Source of the DNA: Perognathus longimembris pacificus
Taxonomy: Eukaryota > Chordata > Mammalia > Rodentia > Heteromyidae
Length of the DNA stretch: 64,000 nucleotides
NCBI RefSeq assembly: GCF_023159225.1
Contig: NC_063166.1
Coordinates: 43,145,149 to 43,209,148 of the forward strand
Reading direction: 5' to 3'
Shown in pieces: positions 11,518-22,270 of the stretch. The position numbers and the translations under genes were made by a program. Each line of letters starts with the position of its first letter. Within the stretch, counting starts at the first letter, position 1. The notes below the pieces were generated by a model that was not told the origin of the DNA, ran no database searches, and saw nothing but the letters and a program-made list of their open reading frames with translations.

Positions 11518-12207
11518 CAGATGCCCCACTACAGATGAATAGATTCAAAAAATGTGGTACCTGTACACAATGGAATGCTACATAGTGATTAGAAATGATA
11601 AAATATTGGTATTCCCAGGGGAATGGTCAGAGCTTGAACAAATAATGTTGAGCGAGACAAGCCTAGAACACAGAGAACAAAGGACGATGGTCTCTTTGAT
11701 ATATGACTGTTGGTGAGGGATGGGGGTGGGGGGACAGTAGAGACCAGGTCTGTGAAAACAACAAACTTCTTTTCAAATGGTATTTCCACATGTTTTGGCC
11801 AGCGACTTTACATTATGTATCTAAAACCAAACAATTACTAAACAAACATAAAATGGTCTAGGATAGACCTATCAGATGATCACAATAGCTCAACAGATAT
11901 GTATATATGATTATATAAGATAAGGCTAAGCAAAATGAACTCCAAGAGAAGGAAACAGAAGGATTTTATTGTTGTCATTACGTTTAATGTACTAGGTGAA
12001 TTTCCTTTGGCGTTACCCTACGTGGTTACTGTATATGATTTTGGTACACTGGATACTATATATAAGCCTATCTTCTCTAGGAAAGGGAAAGAAAAATGAG
12101 GGTATAAGGTATCACAAGAAATGTACTCATTGCCTTATTATGTAACTGTAACCCCTTTGCACAACACCTTGTCAATAAAATTTAATTAAAAATAGATAAA
12201 TAAAAAT
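11518..12207 (+). mobile_element. 5'-truncated L1 with 16-bp TSD
   Basis: Starts in the end of L1 ORF2 (CCACTACAGATGAATAG..., TGTACACAATGGAATG) and runs through the 3' UTR to AATAAAATTTAATT. The direct repeat AAAATGGTTAAGTTGG stands at 11502-11517 and 12208-12223. A frameshifted C-terminal ORF2 segment is present, no functional gene. Confidence 0.88.
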
Positions 12208-12221
12208 AAAATGGTTAAGTT

Positions 12222-12439
12222 GGGCTGGGAATATGGCCTAGTGGTAAAGTTCTCACCTCATATACATGAAGCCCTGGGTTCGATTCCTCAGCACCAAATA
12301 TATAGAAAAAGCCGGAAGTGGCACTGTGGCTCAAGTGGTAGAGTGCTAGCCTTGAGCAAAAAGAAGCCAGGGACAGTGCTCAGGCCCTGAGCCCTGAGTC
12401 CACGCCCCAGGACTGGCAACAGAAACAAAAAAAGTAAAC
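12222..12439 (+). mobile_element. family A SINE inserted in an L1 target duplication
   Basis: Full family A copy. AAAATGGTTAAGTT precedes it (12208-12221) and follows it (12440-12453). The left copy is itself the right TSD of the L1 at 11518-12207. Confidence 0.92.
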
Positions 12440-12564
12440 AAAATGGTTAAGTTTCATGAGGCTCTGAGCATACATTCCCTAATATCACCAAAAAAGAAAG
12501 GATATATTTCACATTGCAAAACAATATGAATACACTTAATGTAGCAGGTCAGTACACCTTAAAA

Positions 12565-12790
12565 ATAATTCAAATGATCAGGGTAGTAGTGCTTGCCTAT
12601 AATCCTAACTACTCAGGAGGCAAAGGAAGAAGGTCTGTGAGTTTGAGACTAGTCTAGACACAATTAACAAGGCCCTATATCACAAAACAAAATACAAACA
12701 AAAGGGTAAGGATATGTGGATCAAATGGTAAAATGCTGTCTAGCATGTACAAGATTCTGAGTTCAATCCCCAGTAACATACATACATAAG
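12565..12790 (+). mobile_element. older B1 plus ID-like composite SINE
   Basis: B1-like CCTATAATCCTAACTACTCAG then an ID-like half (GGATATGTGGATCAAATGG, GAGTTCAATCCCC). Lacks the AAGTCC...CCAATTAAC spacer of family B. Confidence 0.6.
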
Positions 12791-13195
12791 TACACACAAT
12801 AAGTAAGCAATTTAAATTTTACCACTATATTTTTAATGGATCTTGAGGCCCAGTGTTGGAGCTCATACTTGTAATCCTAATTACTCAGGAAGTAGAGATC
12901 AAGAAAATAGCTGTTGATTAGGAATGGTGAAATATTGTTATTCGCAGGGAAATGGTCAGAACTCGAACAAATAATGTTGAGCGAGACAAGCCTAGAACAC
13001 AGAAAACAAAGGGGCATGATCTCCCTGATATATGACTGTTAACAAAGGGAGACGGAGAGACAGTAGTGACCAAGTCTGTGAAACCAAAAACTGCTTGTCA
13101 AATAGTATTCCCCACAGGATTGGGGCAGCGACCCAACAGTATGTAACTAAAACCAAACAATTACTCAACATATAAAGGTCAAAAATTGACCTCTC

Positions 13196-13394
13196 GGGGC
13201 TGGGAATATGGCCTAGTGGCAAGAGTGCTTGCCTCCTACACATGAAGCTCTTGGTTCGATTCCCCAGCACCACATATATGGAAAACGGCCAGAAGGGGCG
13301 CTGTGGCTCAGGTGGCAGAGTACTAGCCTTGAGCGGGAAGAAGCCAGGGACAGTGCTCAGGCCCTGAGTCCAAGGCCTAGGACTGGCCAAAAAA
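13196..13394 (+). mobile_element. family A SINE inside the L1
   Basis: Direct repeat AAAAATTGACCTCTC at 13181-13195 and 13395-13409. Right monomer has the GAGCGGGAAGAAGCC variant. Confidence 0.93.
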
Positions 13395-13699
13395 AAAAAT
13401 TGACCTCTCAGTGGAATACAATAGCTCAAAAGCTAGGTATGTACGTTCATATAAGACTACTGTCGACATATGGTCTAATATCGACATTACATTTAAAGCC
13501 CTAGGCGAACTTTCTTGGGTGTGGCCACGTGGCTACTGTATATGTTCTTGATACATTGTATATTGTATATATATGTCTACCTGACCTAGAGAAGAGATAG
13601 AAAAACAGGGCGTAAGATATCACAAGAAATGTACACACTGCCCTACTATGTAACTGTACCCTTTTTGCACAACACCTTGTCAAAAAATTTGTGTTCAAT

Positions 13700-13778
13700 T
13701 AAGAAAGAAAGAAAGGAAGGAAGGAAGGAAGGAAGGAAGGAAGGAAGGAAGGAAGGAAGGAAAGAAGGAAGGAAGGAA

Positions 13779-13836
<58 letters not shown>
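13700..13836 (+). repeat. (GGAA)n-(GAAA)n microsatellite
   Basis: About 135 bp of GGAA then GAAA tetranucleotides between the L1 3' end and the right TSD, so it derives from the L1 poly(A) tail. The KEGRKEGR-type frame here is a repeat artefact. Confidence 0.95.
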
Positions 13837-13840
<4 letters not shown>

Positions 13841-13871
13841 AAATAGCTGTTCAAACCCAGCCCTTCTAAAT

Positions 13872-14235
13872 CAGCAGCTGAGCACGGTGGTATATGCCTG
13901 TCAATCTAGCTACATAATAAGCACAACCAGAAAGACTGCAGTTCCACCTAGCTGAGACAAAAGAAGCAAGATCCTATAATCAAAAGCAACCAGAGGGGGC
14001 TGGGGATATGGCCTAGTGGCGAGAGAGCTCGCCTCGTATACATGAGGCCCTGGGTTCGATTCCCCAGCACCACATATACAGAAAACGGCCAGAAGTGGCG
14101 CTGTGGCTCAAGTGGCAGAGTGCTAGCCTTGAGCAAAAATGAAGCCAGGGACAGTGCCCAGGCCCTGAGTCCAAGGCCCAGGACTGGCCAAAAAAACAAA
14201 ACAAAAGAAGCAACCAGAGCAAAAAAAGCCTGGAA
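13872..14235 (+). mobile_element. B1-like SINE with nested family A SINE
   Basis: B1-like head 13872-13994 (GAGCACGGTGGTATATGCC), family A at 13995-14196, then a right-monomer remnant (GGAAGTATGGCTCAAGCAG) near 14231. AAGCAACCAGAG flanks the family A copy. Confidence 0.8.
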
Positions 14236-14282
14236 GTATGGCTCAAGCAGTAGAATTCCTTAGGAAGGAATTCCAAATGACA

Positions 14283-15255
14283 GAAGGAAAAGGTTATTTC
14301 CTAAACTCTTATAATTAAGAAAGCCAAAAGGCCCTAGCCCTCTTCCAAGGGCAAATGCAAGTGTGTCACCTTCTTCACTGACACCCTTAAGGTCTTTTGC
14401 ACATCTATCTTTTTACTCTAGAGCTTACGTCTACCCACACCCCACTGTCTGGTTAGCAAGAATACTCTACATGAAGCAGCTGCAGGTGGCAGAGCTTGGT
14501 GCTACCCAGCAGCCCCTGCCTTCTCCTGCTGCATGCAGGTCCACACACGCTCGCTCTCTCCACTTCCTTCTCTGCTACTCAAGAAAGGAGATTGACAAGC
14601 ACGGCACTGGATCACTGATAACCACAAATCCAGGTAAAGGAAAGCACGGGGAAACTCCCATGTCCTGTGTGTGAGATGTACAAGCATATTCACAAACCAT
14701 GTGTAAACTCATGTATGCCACAATCTACTAGAATTTTCCAAAAGGCATATTAGATTCCATGCATTTAAATCACACCAAGTAACTGAGAGACCATAATGAC
14801 AGCCCAGAAGTCCACATCAGCCTTTGTCTACTATGTCAGAAAGCAGAGGTGACCGCATGAGGACCACTTTTATAAACCCAGTAAGAGAAAAGCTAAATGT
14901 CAATGTGTAAATCAAGACCCTAGACAACAAGCCAGCTTAGAAAAACTCACCACAAAGGTGAGCACAACACAACAGCAGGAAGAAAAACTCTCAGAATTAA
15001 GGTATTTTACAAGGTCTTTACAAGAAGGAGTCAAGCATGCAAAATGCACTGCTATGCCCCGCTCAATCTATCACATCTTTGATCTGCCAAATCTAGGAGA
15101 ACCGAGGAATAAATCTAGTAGTACAAAGAGAATGCATCCACTATTTGTTTGTTTTAGCTCAGATTAGCTCCCTCAACTAGCTCATCCCAAAGTGTTCACA
15201 GACACCAGTGAATCAAAGGTGCTACCACTAAGTGTGAGTGGGCCAACCAAAATAA
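14283..15255. other. no feature recognised
   Basis: Unique-looking DNA without repeats or convincing frames. Confidence 0.45.
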
Positions 15256-15266
15256 AACTGACCAAG

Positions 15267-15466
15267 AGGGGCTGGGAATATGGCCTAGTGGCAAGAGTGC
15301 TTGCCTCATATACATGAAGCCCTGGGATCGATTCCTCAGCACCACATGTATAGAAAAGGCCAGAAGTGGCGCTGTGGCTCAAGAGGTAGAGTGCTAGCCT
15401 TGAGCAAAAAGCAGCCAGGGACCGTGCTCAGGCCTGAGTTCAAGCCCCAGGACTGGCACAAAACAA
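15267..15466 (+). mobile_element. family A SINE
   Basis: Box B reads GGATCGATTCC. Imperfect flanking repeat AAAAC(T/C)(G/A)ACCAAGA. Confidence 0.9.
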
Positions 15467-15499
15467 AACCAACCAAGATGTTTCTTTTTGTGTGTGTGT

Positions 15500-15733
15500 G
15501 CTAGTCCTGGAATTTGAACTCAGGGCCTAAGCACTGTCCCTGAGGTTCTGTGCTCAAGGCTAGCTCTCTACTACGGGAGCCACAACTCCACTTCTGTCTT
15601 TTTTTTCTTCTTCTTCTTTCAGTGATTAATTGAGTCTCACAGACTTTCCCGGCTGTATTGGCTTTGAACTACAATCCTCAAATCTCAGTCTCCTGAGTTG
15701 CTAGGAGTACAGGCATGAGCCATTAGCATTCAG
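15500..15733 (-). mobile_element. family B SINE
   Basis: TGTGTGTG precedes GCTAGTCCTGGAATTTGAAC. Ends GAGCCATTAGCATTCAGC. Confidence 0.85.
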
Positions 15734-16039
15734 CTCAAGATCAGTTTCTCTAGCAATCAATTGTCAGAGTCTGTACATTTGCTGGTGTCAACTCTTAGAG
15801 CATGTTTGCTCTAAGCAAACATGGCGGCTAGCACTGCTTCCCAAACTTACTAACCGCAGCAATCTTCTCCACAGTGGGTCTCAGACGACTAGGATCACAA
15901 GGAACCCACTCTGGAAAATGTCATAGCAAAATTATGCCTGAGTTGGGACCCTGAAATCCAAAGTTACGGAATGACAAAAGACTGTGGCTCTAGATTTTAC
16001 TATCAATTTTTTCTGGTTTTCCTAAATTATTCAGTCTAA

Positions 16040-16250
16040 ATATGAAGAATATATAGATCTAACAAAGGGCAAACAAATGCAGCAGTGGTACTCAGTACAC
16101 ATTATGTTGAAAATAAATTACACAATGGGAAAGAAGAAGGGAAAAGGGTGACACTGTCCAAAAAGAAATGTACTCATTACCTAACTTATATAACTGTAAC
16201 AACCCTTCTGTACTCAACTTTATAATAACAATTTCCAAAAAATTAAAAAG
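16040..16250 (+). mobile_element. L1 3' UTR fragment
   Basis: Same 3' UTR subfamily as 740-960, ending in TTTATAATAACAATTT plus A-rich sequence. Confidence 0.6.
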
Positions 16251-16653
16251 AAAAAGCATAAAATGGAAAGAATCTACTTGATGACTAGAAGTGCCCACGT
16301 ACTCACTGGTATTGGGTGGCTATGTAAATCAAATAAACTGAAATTGGCATAACTCCTCAATGATCACATTGTGTGTGCCTGAAAATGTGTCTATAAATAA
16401 TTGCCATCACATAGGAGGACCATAATGTGGATGCTCAGAGGCTTTACACTATAATGAAAACTCCTGGGATTTGGGTGACCACCTGACTTTTGCTACCATC
16501 TGCACTGGAGTACCATACTTTGAACATGGCATTTTTTGCAAAAGTACCTATTGAATACTATCAAGAAAGTCATGTATGTGAGGGTTTTTTTCCTCATTGG
16601 CTGTTTCTGGAGTTGCTTTACAACTCCCCTCCCAACTCTAGTCCTCATTCTCT

Positions 16654-16866
16654 TTTTTTTTTTTTTTTTTTTTGGCCAATCCTGGGCCTTGGACTCAGGG
16701 CCTGAGCACTGTCCCTGGCTTCTTCCCACTCAAGGCTAGCACTCTGCCACTTGAGCCACAGCAACCCCTCTGGCCGTTTTCCATATATGTGGTGCTGGGG
16801 AATCGAACTGAGAGCTTCATGTGTAGGAGGCAAGCACTCTTGCCACTAGGCCATAATCCCAGCCCC
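16654..16866 (-). mobile_element. family A SINE, young copy
   Basis: Perfect 17-bp TSD TCTAGTCCTCATTCTCT at 16637-16653 and 16867-16883. T18 tail complement and near-consensus body. Confidence 0.95.
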
Positions 16867-17072
16867 TCTAGTCCTCATTCTCTGGTGATGAGTCACACAA
16901 AATTTCCCCATGAATAACATCAGCACAATCTCCAGGTCAGGGAATGTGCTGTATTTATTCTGGACAATGGTCAGATTCTATCCCAAAAACTACAGCATAC
17001 AAACATGAATCCACTTGCACTGAGTTCAACTAACAGGCCACATTGTAGAACCTTTCAGAATAACCAAGACAC

Positions 17073-17075
<3 letters not shown>

Positions 17076-17112
<37 letters not shown>
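17076..17112 (+). repeat. (GA)n microsatellite
   Basis: About 18 GA dinucleotides. Confidence 0.95.
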
Positions 17113-17115
<3 letters not shown>

Positions 17116-17689
17116 AAAATGATGGTTCCCACTTGCCAAACCAGCTTCAACAGGGATAAAATAGATGGAATTATGATGCTGGCATCCACCTAGGCAGGAA
17201 GCAAGACCTTATTTCATAATTTCAAAGCACAAAAATAATAGTTTGAGGCTTGGCTCAGCACGAAAGCAGATAGGTAGAAAGCATGAAACCTGATACTACA
17301 AAAACAATAAAAGTTAAAAAGGGGGGGGAGTGTGGCAATAACTTATTTGAGTTCAAATCTGTGTATAGACACAGCACGGGTACAGCAGCTCGAGCATGCA
17401 TGCGCACATACGTGCATACATAGACAATAAACAAAAACCAGCTGTGGTTCAGCCAACCAGATGCAAGGCAAAAACCTAAATGTCACCTCAGCTGCACCTC
17501 CACACTGCTTCCAGAAAGAACCAGAACCAGGCTTTTTGGATAGAAGTACCTGGTAGCTTCTTAGTCCCCAAAGCTGGCTCCAAATTAGATCCTCCACTGT
17601 TACTAGAAAATTCCCGTCCTTCACTGAAGACCTCAGAGGCTTTGAGGTAGTCCACTCCCCCACTCACACATCCAAACCAACCTTCAAAG

Positions 17690-17985
17690 CCCCTCCCCTC
17701 CATGCTTACCCACTCTGCAAGCTGTTCCCTCCCAGCCTCTCCCCCTCCTGCATGCCCCTCCCCTCCAGCCTTTCCCATTCCCACCAGCCCCACACATCCA
17801 GCCACCCCCACTGCTTCCAGCTCCACCCATCCAGCCACACTCATACTTGCAAAGCTCCTCCTTTACAGCCTCTCCAAGTGCTGCATGCTCCCCACCCTCC
17901 ACCATGCCATTCCTGCAGGACCCTCTCCCTGGCCTTGCCCAGCAAGCAAACTCCTCTCCTCCAGCAATGCCCATCCCCTAGAGAC
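17690..17985 (+). repeat. left C-rich diverged minisatellite
   Basis: About nine degenerate units of 31-34 bp with a core like AGCTCCTCCCCTCCAGCC followed by a C/A-rich end and TGC. The plus strand is strongly C-rich, the minus strand G-rich. Open frames here (for example 17702-18025 +) are products of the repeat. The unit matches the array at 24105-24560 on the other side of the large ORF. Confidence 0.6.
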
Positions 17986-18049
17986 ACAGCTACCCTGCAC
18001 CAGCCATCCGCTAACACAACCCTGACAAACAAATTTGACTGCTAAGATT

Positions 18050-19048
18050 AGGAAAGATCCACCATGAGCATGCTCATTGTGTCTCCCTGCTCCCTGGCCG
18101 CCATCCTATGAGCTGCTGTGCTGTCACACATTCTCCACAGTCCTGAAAGGAAACACAACACCAGACAACAGGAGCCTAAAACAGACTTTCCCTCCCTTCT
18201 GTTATTTATCTCAGGTTGGCACAGCCAGGAGAAGGCTCACACAAAACCTCACTGACTCTCTCCTGCATCTCTAGGCCTCTTACTTTCCATATCTATGTAC
18301 AGGTTTTGTCTACTTCACTAAAACATTCACTTGACAAAAGAAGGAACTTTGTCAGTTTAACACCCAGTATGTACAACATGGTAAGCACACGAGAAACATT
18401 TCTTTGGCAAATCTTCCCGGAAAACAGGTGTGCTTGCAGTGCAATCTCCTCTATCGTTCCTCATATGCCTCGGCCTTTTTAGTGCAACATGCTCACCTCT
18501 GAGGGTGCAGAACACAACGCTAACTGACCCAGGCCAGAAGCAGTCTGGAAGTGGACTTGATGACAAGCCTCCCAAAGTCTGGAGCCACCAAATACCCAAA
18601 GACAGCCAACACTCCAGTTTCTCAGGCCTTCTGCCTGCCATAAACTCTCTCTTCTGCAGAGATACCATGCTCACACCCTAGAAGTGCTCCATTTCTTTGG
18701 ATGTGGCTCTTCCAAGATAAAACTGTCAAAGAGAATGGTGCTCAGCCCCATGAACCTGTGAAGCCACCTTTATCTAGCCCCGCCTACAATATCATAAAGA
18801 AGCTCTTAGCTACAGTCAACACCTGACTGACACATTCTAGACTCTTATTGTTCAAAGAGTTCACTATGCTTGGAGTTCTAGTGAGACAGCCAAGGCACAC
18901 AGCAAAGCTCATAGTCTACATCCTAGTAGCTAATGTTTTAGAATTATTTTTTGAACATGTAAAAGTGAGATACTGATATAGGACATCCTATAAAGGACAC
19001 AAGGAGAAGAACAAGGCCCTGGTCCCATAAGGCAGGATTGGTAAGACA
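18050..19048. other. non-repetitive 5' flank of the large ORF
   Basis: No SINE or young L1 recognised. It is the place to look for a promoter or 5' exons of the large ORF. No clear TATA box or CpG island is visible. Positions about 18335-18385 resemble the 3' end of an L2 element (weak). Confidence 0.4.
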
Positions 19049-21982
19049 ATGAGGCCGAAAAAGCAGAAACTGGAAGACCAAGGCAATAACCAGCCACCAA
19101 CAGGGGCAACTTCTGTTGCTCTTCAGAAAGCCAACCTCATCACCACCCTTATGGGGTCCAGCAATGGCAAGTACTTGTGGAATGTGGGCCCTCAAGATGC
19201 CAGATGCCACAAACTTCCATTAACTGGGGCTCCTATTTTTAACCTGGAAGAGGGAACTCTATTTAGACACTCATGGCCAATCAACAGCAGGTTGAGGAAC
19301 ATAAGGTACCCCCAAATAGTGGAGGTCAGGCCCACACGAGATCCCCCCATTGAGATTTATCTCTATGACAAGACAGAAAGTATTCTGCCCAGACCTTTCT
19401 GGATGGACACAGACAACCACGCAGCCACCACAGACCCCCAGGCAGTGAGCAGCAGTGCCCCCAGGTCATCCATGGAGGACCTTGGCTTGGCCATGAAGGG
19501 AAACCATCTGCCAAAACCATCCTTCACCATCAATAACAGCAACCACTCCATCATCTCATGTCCTCACACAGTCAAGGTTGAAGCCCTGAAACAGGTATCT
19601 CGAATCACCAACCTCAAGGAGGAAAACGTGCACAGAGCTGCCTCCATGACCAACAACACCATTATCATAAACTTTAAACCACACAACCCAGGGGACCAAG
19701 ATGCCGAGCCCAAGGCTGCCAAGTCGAAGTCTGCAACAGACATTCGACCTTGCAGAACCACCTCTGCCAAAAGGAAAGGGCATGTGACCCTGAGAACACA
19801 AAGAAGCAACCAAACTCCCGGGATCTCAGCTTTAGAACTTAATCCCCCAGTTGAGGGCCCAACCCTTGGAATCCAGCCTGCCATGATCAAATCCGATGGT
19901 GACCAAGCTCAATTACACAGAGCTGTCTCCAGTGCCAACAGTGTGCAAATCACCTCCAGTGCCACGTTACTTGAAGACCAGGCCATTGACACAGGTGCTG
20001 CCCAAGCCAGCACTGGGGTCCAGGCCACTGGAGACGTGACTGCTGAGGAATTTGCACCAGAAAAAGAAAACAAACCATGCAAGGACAAGGTGTCTTCCAA
20101 GGTCACCGCATCAAAAGCACCAGAGTCTACACCCATACAGGGAGAGGTCCCAGAACCTCAATCCCCAAGGAAAGCAAAGGACTCCAAGACTCTGTCCGCC
20201 AAAAGAACAGTTGTCCCCAAGACTCTGTACCCACAAAAGGCAAAGATCTCTAATGCTCTGCTTACTAATAAAGCAGATATCCCCAAAACTCTGTGCCCCC
20301 TAAAAGCAGAGGTACTCAAAACTCTGCATTCCAAAAGAGCAGAGGTCCTTAAGACACTGCACCCTCCAAAACCAGATGCCACCAAGACACTGCGCCCCAC
20401 AAAACCAGACATGAGCAAGACCTGGCCCTTCAAACTGAGACCCAGAATACCAGATGTGTCCAAAAGAACAGATGCCACCAAGACAGTAAGGTTCAACTTA
20501 GGACCCAAAAAAGCTGCAGAACCTCCTGCTGCCAGGGAGAAGTCCACAGCAGACAAAGCCAAACCGACCCAGGCCATATGCGATACCAAGAACAGGCCAA
20601 GAATCAAGAGCTGCCCATTCATGAACAACTATGAGGAATTCAAAGCTAAGTACCATGCTTCAGAACATGAGGAGAAGAAACAGCACAAGGATGCCTGGTT
20701 TAGCAGCAGCAAGGAAGAAACTACCGACCCCCAAGCAGCTGAGGCCACAGCTGTGGAAAGCCTGGCTGCTTGGACCAATTCATCCACACAAGACTCTAAA
20801 GGAGATAAAGAAGACTCAAGCACCCCCAAAGCAGTGGGACAACCCACTCTACTTCTAGGTGCCTGGGACAAGGCATCCCAACATGCCACTAGCCATGGAC
20901 AGGCCCTCACCACTGCCCTGGCAGCCGGGCGCCCGGCCATGGGACTTTTGGCTGCCAGGCGGAAGATGACCACTAAAGACGCTACTGCACTTGATGATGA
21001 CTTCATCACCATCATAGTGTTTGCCAGGGATAACCGAGAGGCATTTAAGAGGCAGAGGGCCCTACTGGGGAGCCAATATCTTTCTCATTACTGTCCCCCA
21101 GGGGAAAAATCCCAAACACTTCCCCATCTTCCACAAAGGGAGGAGGAACCCAAAATGCCTCACACCAGTCCTCAGGCCTCAGCAGGCCCCTGGGGTCCAC
21201 CACACACAGGACCAGGTGAACAAGGGAAAGTCAAGGACATGACACTTCACCGCTGCCCCACACCTCAGCAGCACATAATAAATAGCTCCAAACCAAAGAA
21301 ACTGCCAAAATTGGAATATAAGTTCAAAGGGACAATGGAGGCACCAACCAAGATGGGCATTCTGGAAAGAGAAATTCATATTGATCACCAAGGGCTGCAA
21401 CAAAGCAGGAAGCCGCTACAGGAGCAACACTTGTGTGGGAAGGACTGTCACACATCCTTTCTGGAGTATTTACTCTCAGGTACTGAAGAACCTGAGCCAC
21501 AGCAAGGGGTTTACAGAACCACAGAAGAAACAAGACATGAGTCTACCTTACAATTCATGAAACCCACTACAGACTATAAAGAATACTTGGGGATTTATGA
21601 AAGGCTGATGATGAGGAGCCAATTACCCACAATCAGTGAGACTGCCCAAGCAGAGGAGACACCATATACCAATCAACAGACCTCACAGTCTGAGAAAGCC
21701 CATGAGGAGAGACTTGCTGAGACATGGAACAAACTTAGTGCATCACTACGCAAAAGACAACCTCTGCAGAGAAAACTCTGTGACCTAGGCATTCAACAGC
21801 TGAGAGCCTATCAGATGAGAAGACGCACGACAAGAAAACCTGGCATTGTCAGAGAGGTTTGGTATCAAGGAGGCTTCAGCATCCAAAAAAAGGGAAACTC
21901 ACCAGAGAAGTTCCTGAAGCCCTTAAAGCCTATTGGTCCAGGCGGAAATTTTCAAGTGGAGGAAACACCACTCACAGACTGA
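19049..21982 (+). CDS. intronless 977-residue ORF, unrecognised protein
   Basis: Seen: 977 sense codons without interruption, TGA stop at 21980-21982. The ATG is the first after an in-frame TAA at 19028-19030 and has A at -3. Residues 2-7 (RPKKQK) form a possible nuclear localisation signal. Residues about 36-115 are rich in aromatic and hydrophobic residues (GKYLWN, IEIYLYDK) and look like the only folded N-terminal part. Residues 376-463 are eight 11-residue repeats with a KTL core. Long stretches are rich in K, T, P, A and Q and look disordered. A basic cluster (MRRRTTRKP) lies near residue 923. I see no signal peptide or membrane segment. Inference: an intronless, possibly retroposed or single-coding-exon gene, perhaps testis-type like many such genes. 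A GGTAAG donor-like hexamer at 19040-19045 leaves 5' exon structure open. An ATTAAA at 22106-22111 is a possible weak poly(A) signal. A chance ORF of this length is very unlikely. Function unknown. Confidence 0.72.
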   Translation: MRPKKQKLEDQGNNQPPTGATSVALQKANLITTLMGSSNGKYLWNVGPQDARCHKLPLTGAPIFNLEEGTLFRHSWPINSRLRNIRYPQIVEVRPTRDPPIEIYLYDKTESILPRPFWMDTDNHAATTDPQAVSSSAPRSSMEDLGLAMKGNHLPKPSFTINNSNHSIISCPHTVKVEALKQVSRITNLKEENVHRAASMTNNTIIINFKPHNPGDQDAEPKAAKSKSATDIRPCRTTSAKRKGHVTLRTQRSNQTPGISALELNPPVEGPTLGIQPAMIKSDGDQAQLHRAVSSANSVQITSSATLLEDQAIDTGAAQASTGVQATGDVTAEEFAPEKENKPCKDKVSSKVTASKAPESTPIQGEVPEPQSPRKAKDSKTLSAKRTVVPKTLYPQKAKISNALLTNKADIPKTLCPLKAEVLKTLHSKRAEVLKTLHPPKPDATKTLRPTKPDMSKTWPFKLRPRIPDVSKRTDATKTVRFNLGPKKAAEPPAAREKSTADKAKPTQAICDTKNRPRIKSCPFMNNYEEFKAKYHASEHEEKKQHKDAWFSSSKEETTDPQAAEATAVESLAAWTNSSTQDSKGDKEDSSTPKAVGQPTLLLGAWDKASQHATSHGQALTTALAAGRPAMGLLAARRKMTTKDATALDDDFITIIVFARDNREAFKRQRALLGSQYLSHYCPPGEKSQTLPHLPQREEEPKMPHTSPQASAGPWGPPHTGPGEQGKVKDMTLHRCPTPQQHIINSSKPKKLPKLEYKFKGTMEAPTKMGILEREIHIDHQGLQQSRKPLQEQHLCGKDCHTSFLEYLLSGTEEPEPQQGVYRTTEETRHESTLQFMKPTTDYKEYLGIYERLMMRSQLPTISETAQAEETPYTNQQTSQSEKAHEERLAETWNKLSASLRKRQPLQRKLCDLGIQQLRAYQMRRRTTRKPGIVREVWYQGGFSIQKKGNSPEKFLKPLKPIGPGGNFQVEETPLTD
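20174..20437 (+). repeat. eight in-frame 33-bp coding repeats
   Basis: Eight consecutive 33-bp units encode residues 376-463 of the large ORF. The 11-residue consensus is roughly A-[ED]-x-x-K-T-L-x-P-x-K. The length is strictly 33 bp in every unit, so the frame is kept. The K-T-L codons vary between units mostly at silent positions (AAG/AAA, ACT/ACA). The third unit (NAL) and the last (KTW) are the most diverged. Confidence 0.85.
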
Positions 21983-22074
21983 TTCTATGACCACACAAGC
22001 ATCTACACACCAAATCGAGGAAGTACCAAGGATTCCACAAGTACTCAGAGTATTACTCAGAGCAGACACTCATT

Positions 22075-22270
22075 TTCCTTTTTATTATGATTTTATTGCA
22101 GTACTATTAAATTCTCTTACGTACTTATTTCCATTTTCCGTTGTTATTCTTAAGGAGTTGTACATGGGTTACAATTCCATAAGTTAAGTTACCAGAAAAA
22201 TTATTCTGGAATATTATAATCCTCTCAATCTTTTCCCCATTTTCCCACTCCCATCACTACCCACAAGTTT
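22075..22270 (-). mobile_element. L1 3' UTR fragment, reverse strand
   Basis: The reverse complement matches the terminal 3' UTR pattern of the other L1 ends in the window (TTATGGAATTGTAACC... near the A-rich end). It starts about 100 bp after the large ORF stop, so any 3' UTR of that gene runs into it. Confidence 0.5.

Larger units (their letters stand above)
12916..13836 (+). mobile_element. 5'-truncated L1 with 15-bp TSD, carrying a SINE
   Basis: The TSD AAGAAAATAGCTGTT is at 12901-12915 and 13837-13851. It contains the end of ORF2 and the 3' UTR, interrupted by a family A SINE (13196-13394). Its A-tail has become a long GGAA/GAAA microsatellite. It sits inside an older family B SINE. Confidence 0.88.
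12845..13880 (+). mobile_element. family B head split by an L1
   Basis: Head at 12845-12915 (GAGCTCATACTTGTAATCC...GTAGAGATCAAG) resumes after the right L1 TSD with TCAAACCCAGCCC at 13852. The 900-bp L1 fills the gap. Confidence 0.75.

Noticed and set aside
13629..13955. Plus frame rich in K, E, G and R repeats
   Set aside because: It is translated GGAA/GAAA microsatellite inside an L1 tail.
16645..16833. Recurrent peptides such as QALSPRPRTGQ or STVPGFFPLKASTLPLEPQ at many positions
   Set aside because: Translations of the family A SINE in both orientations.
17684..18045. Long frames on both strands in the left C-rich region
   Set aside because: Overlapping frames of similar length on both strands are explained by the low-complexity repeat.
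20158..21015. Minus-strand frames of 128-156 codons inside the large ORF
   Set aside because: Shadow frames opposite the coding strand. No recognisable motifs.
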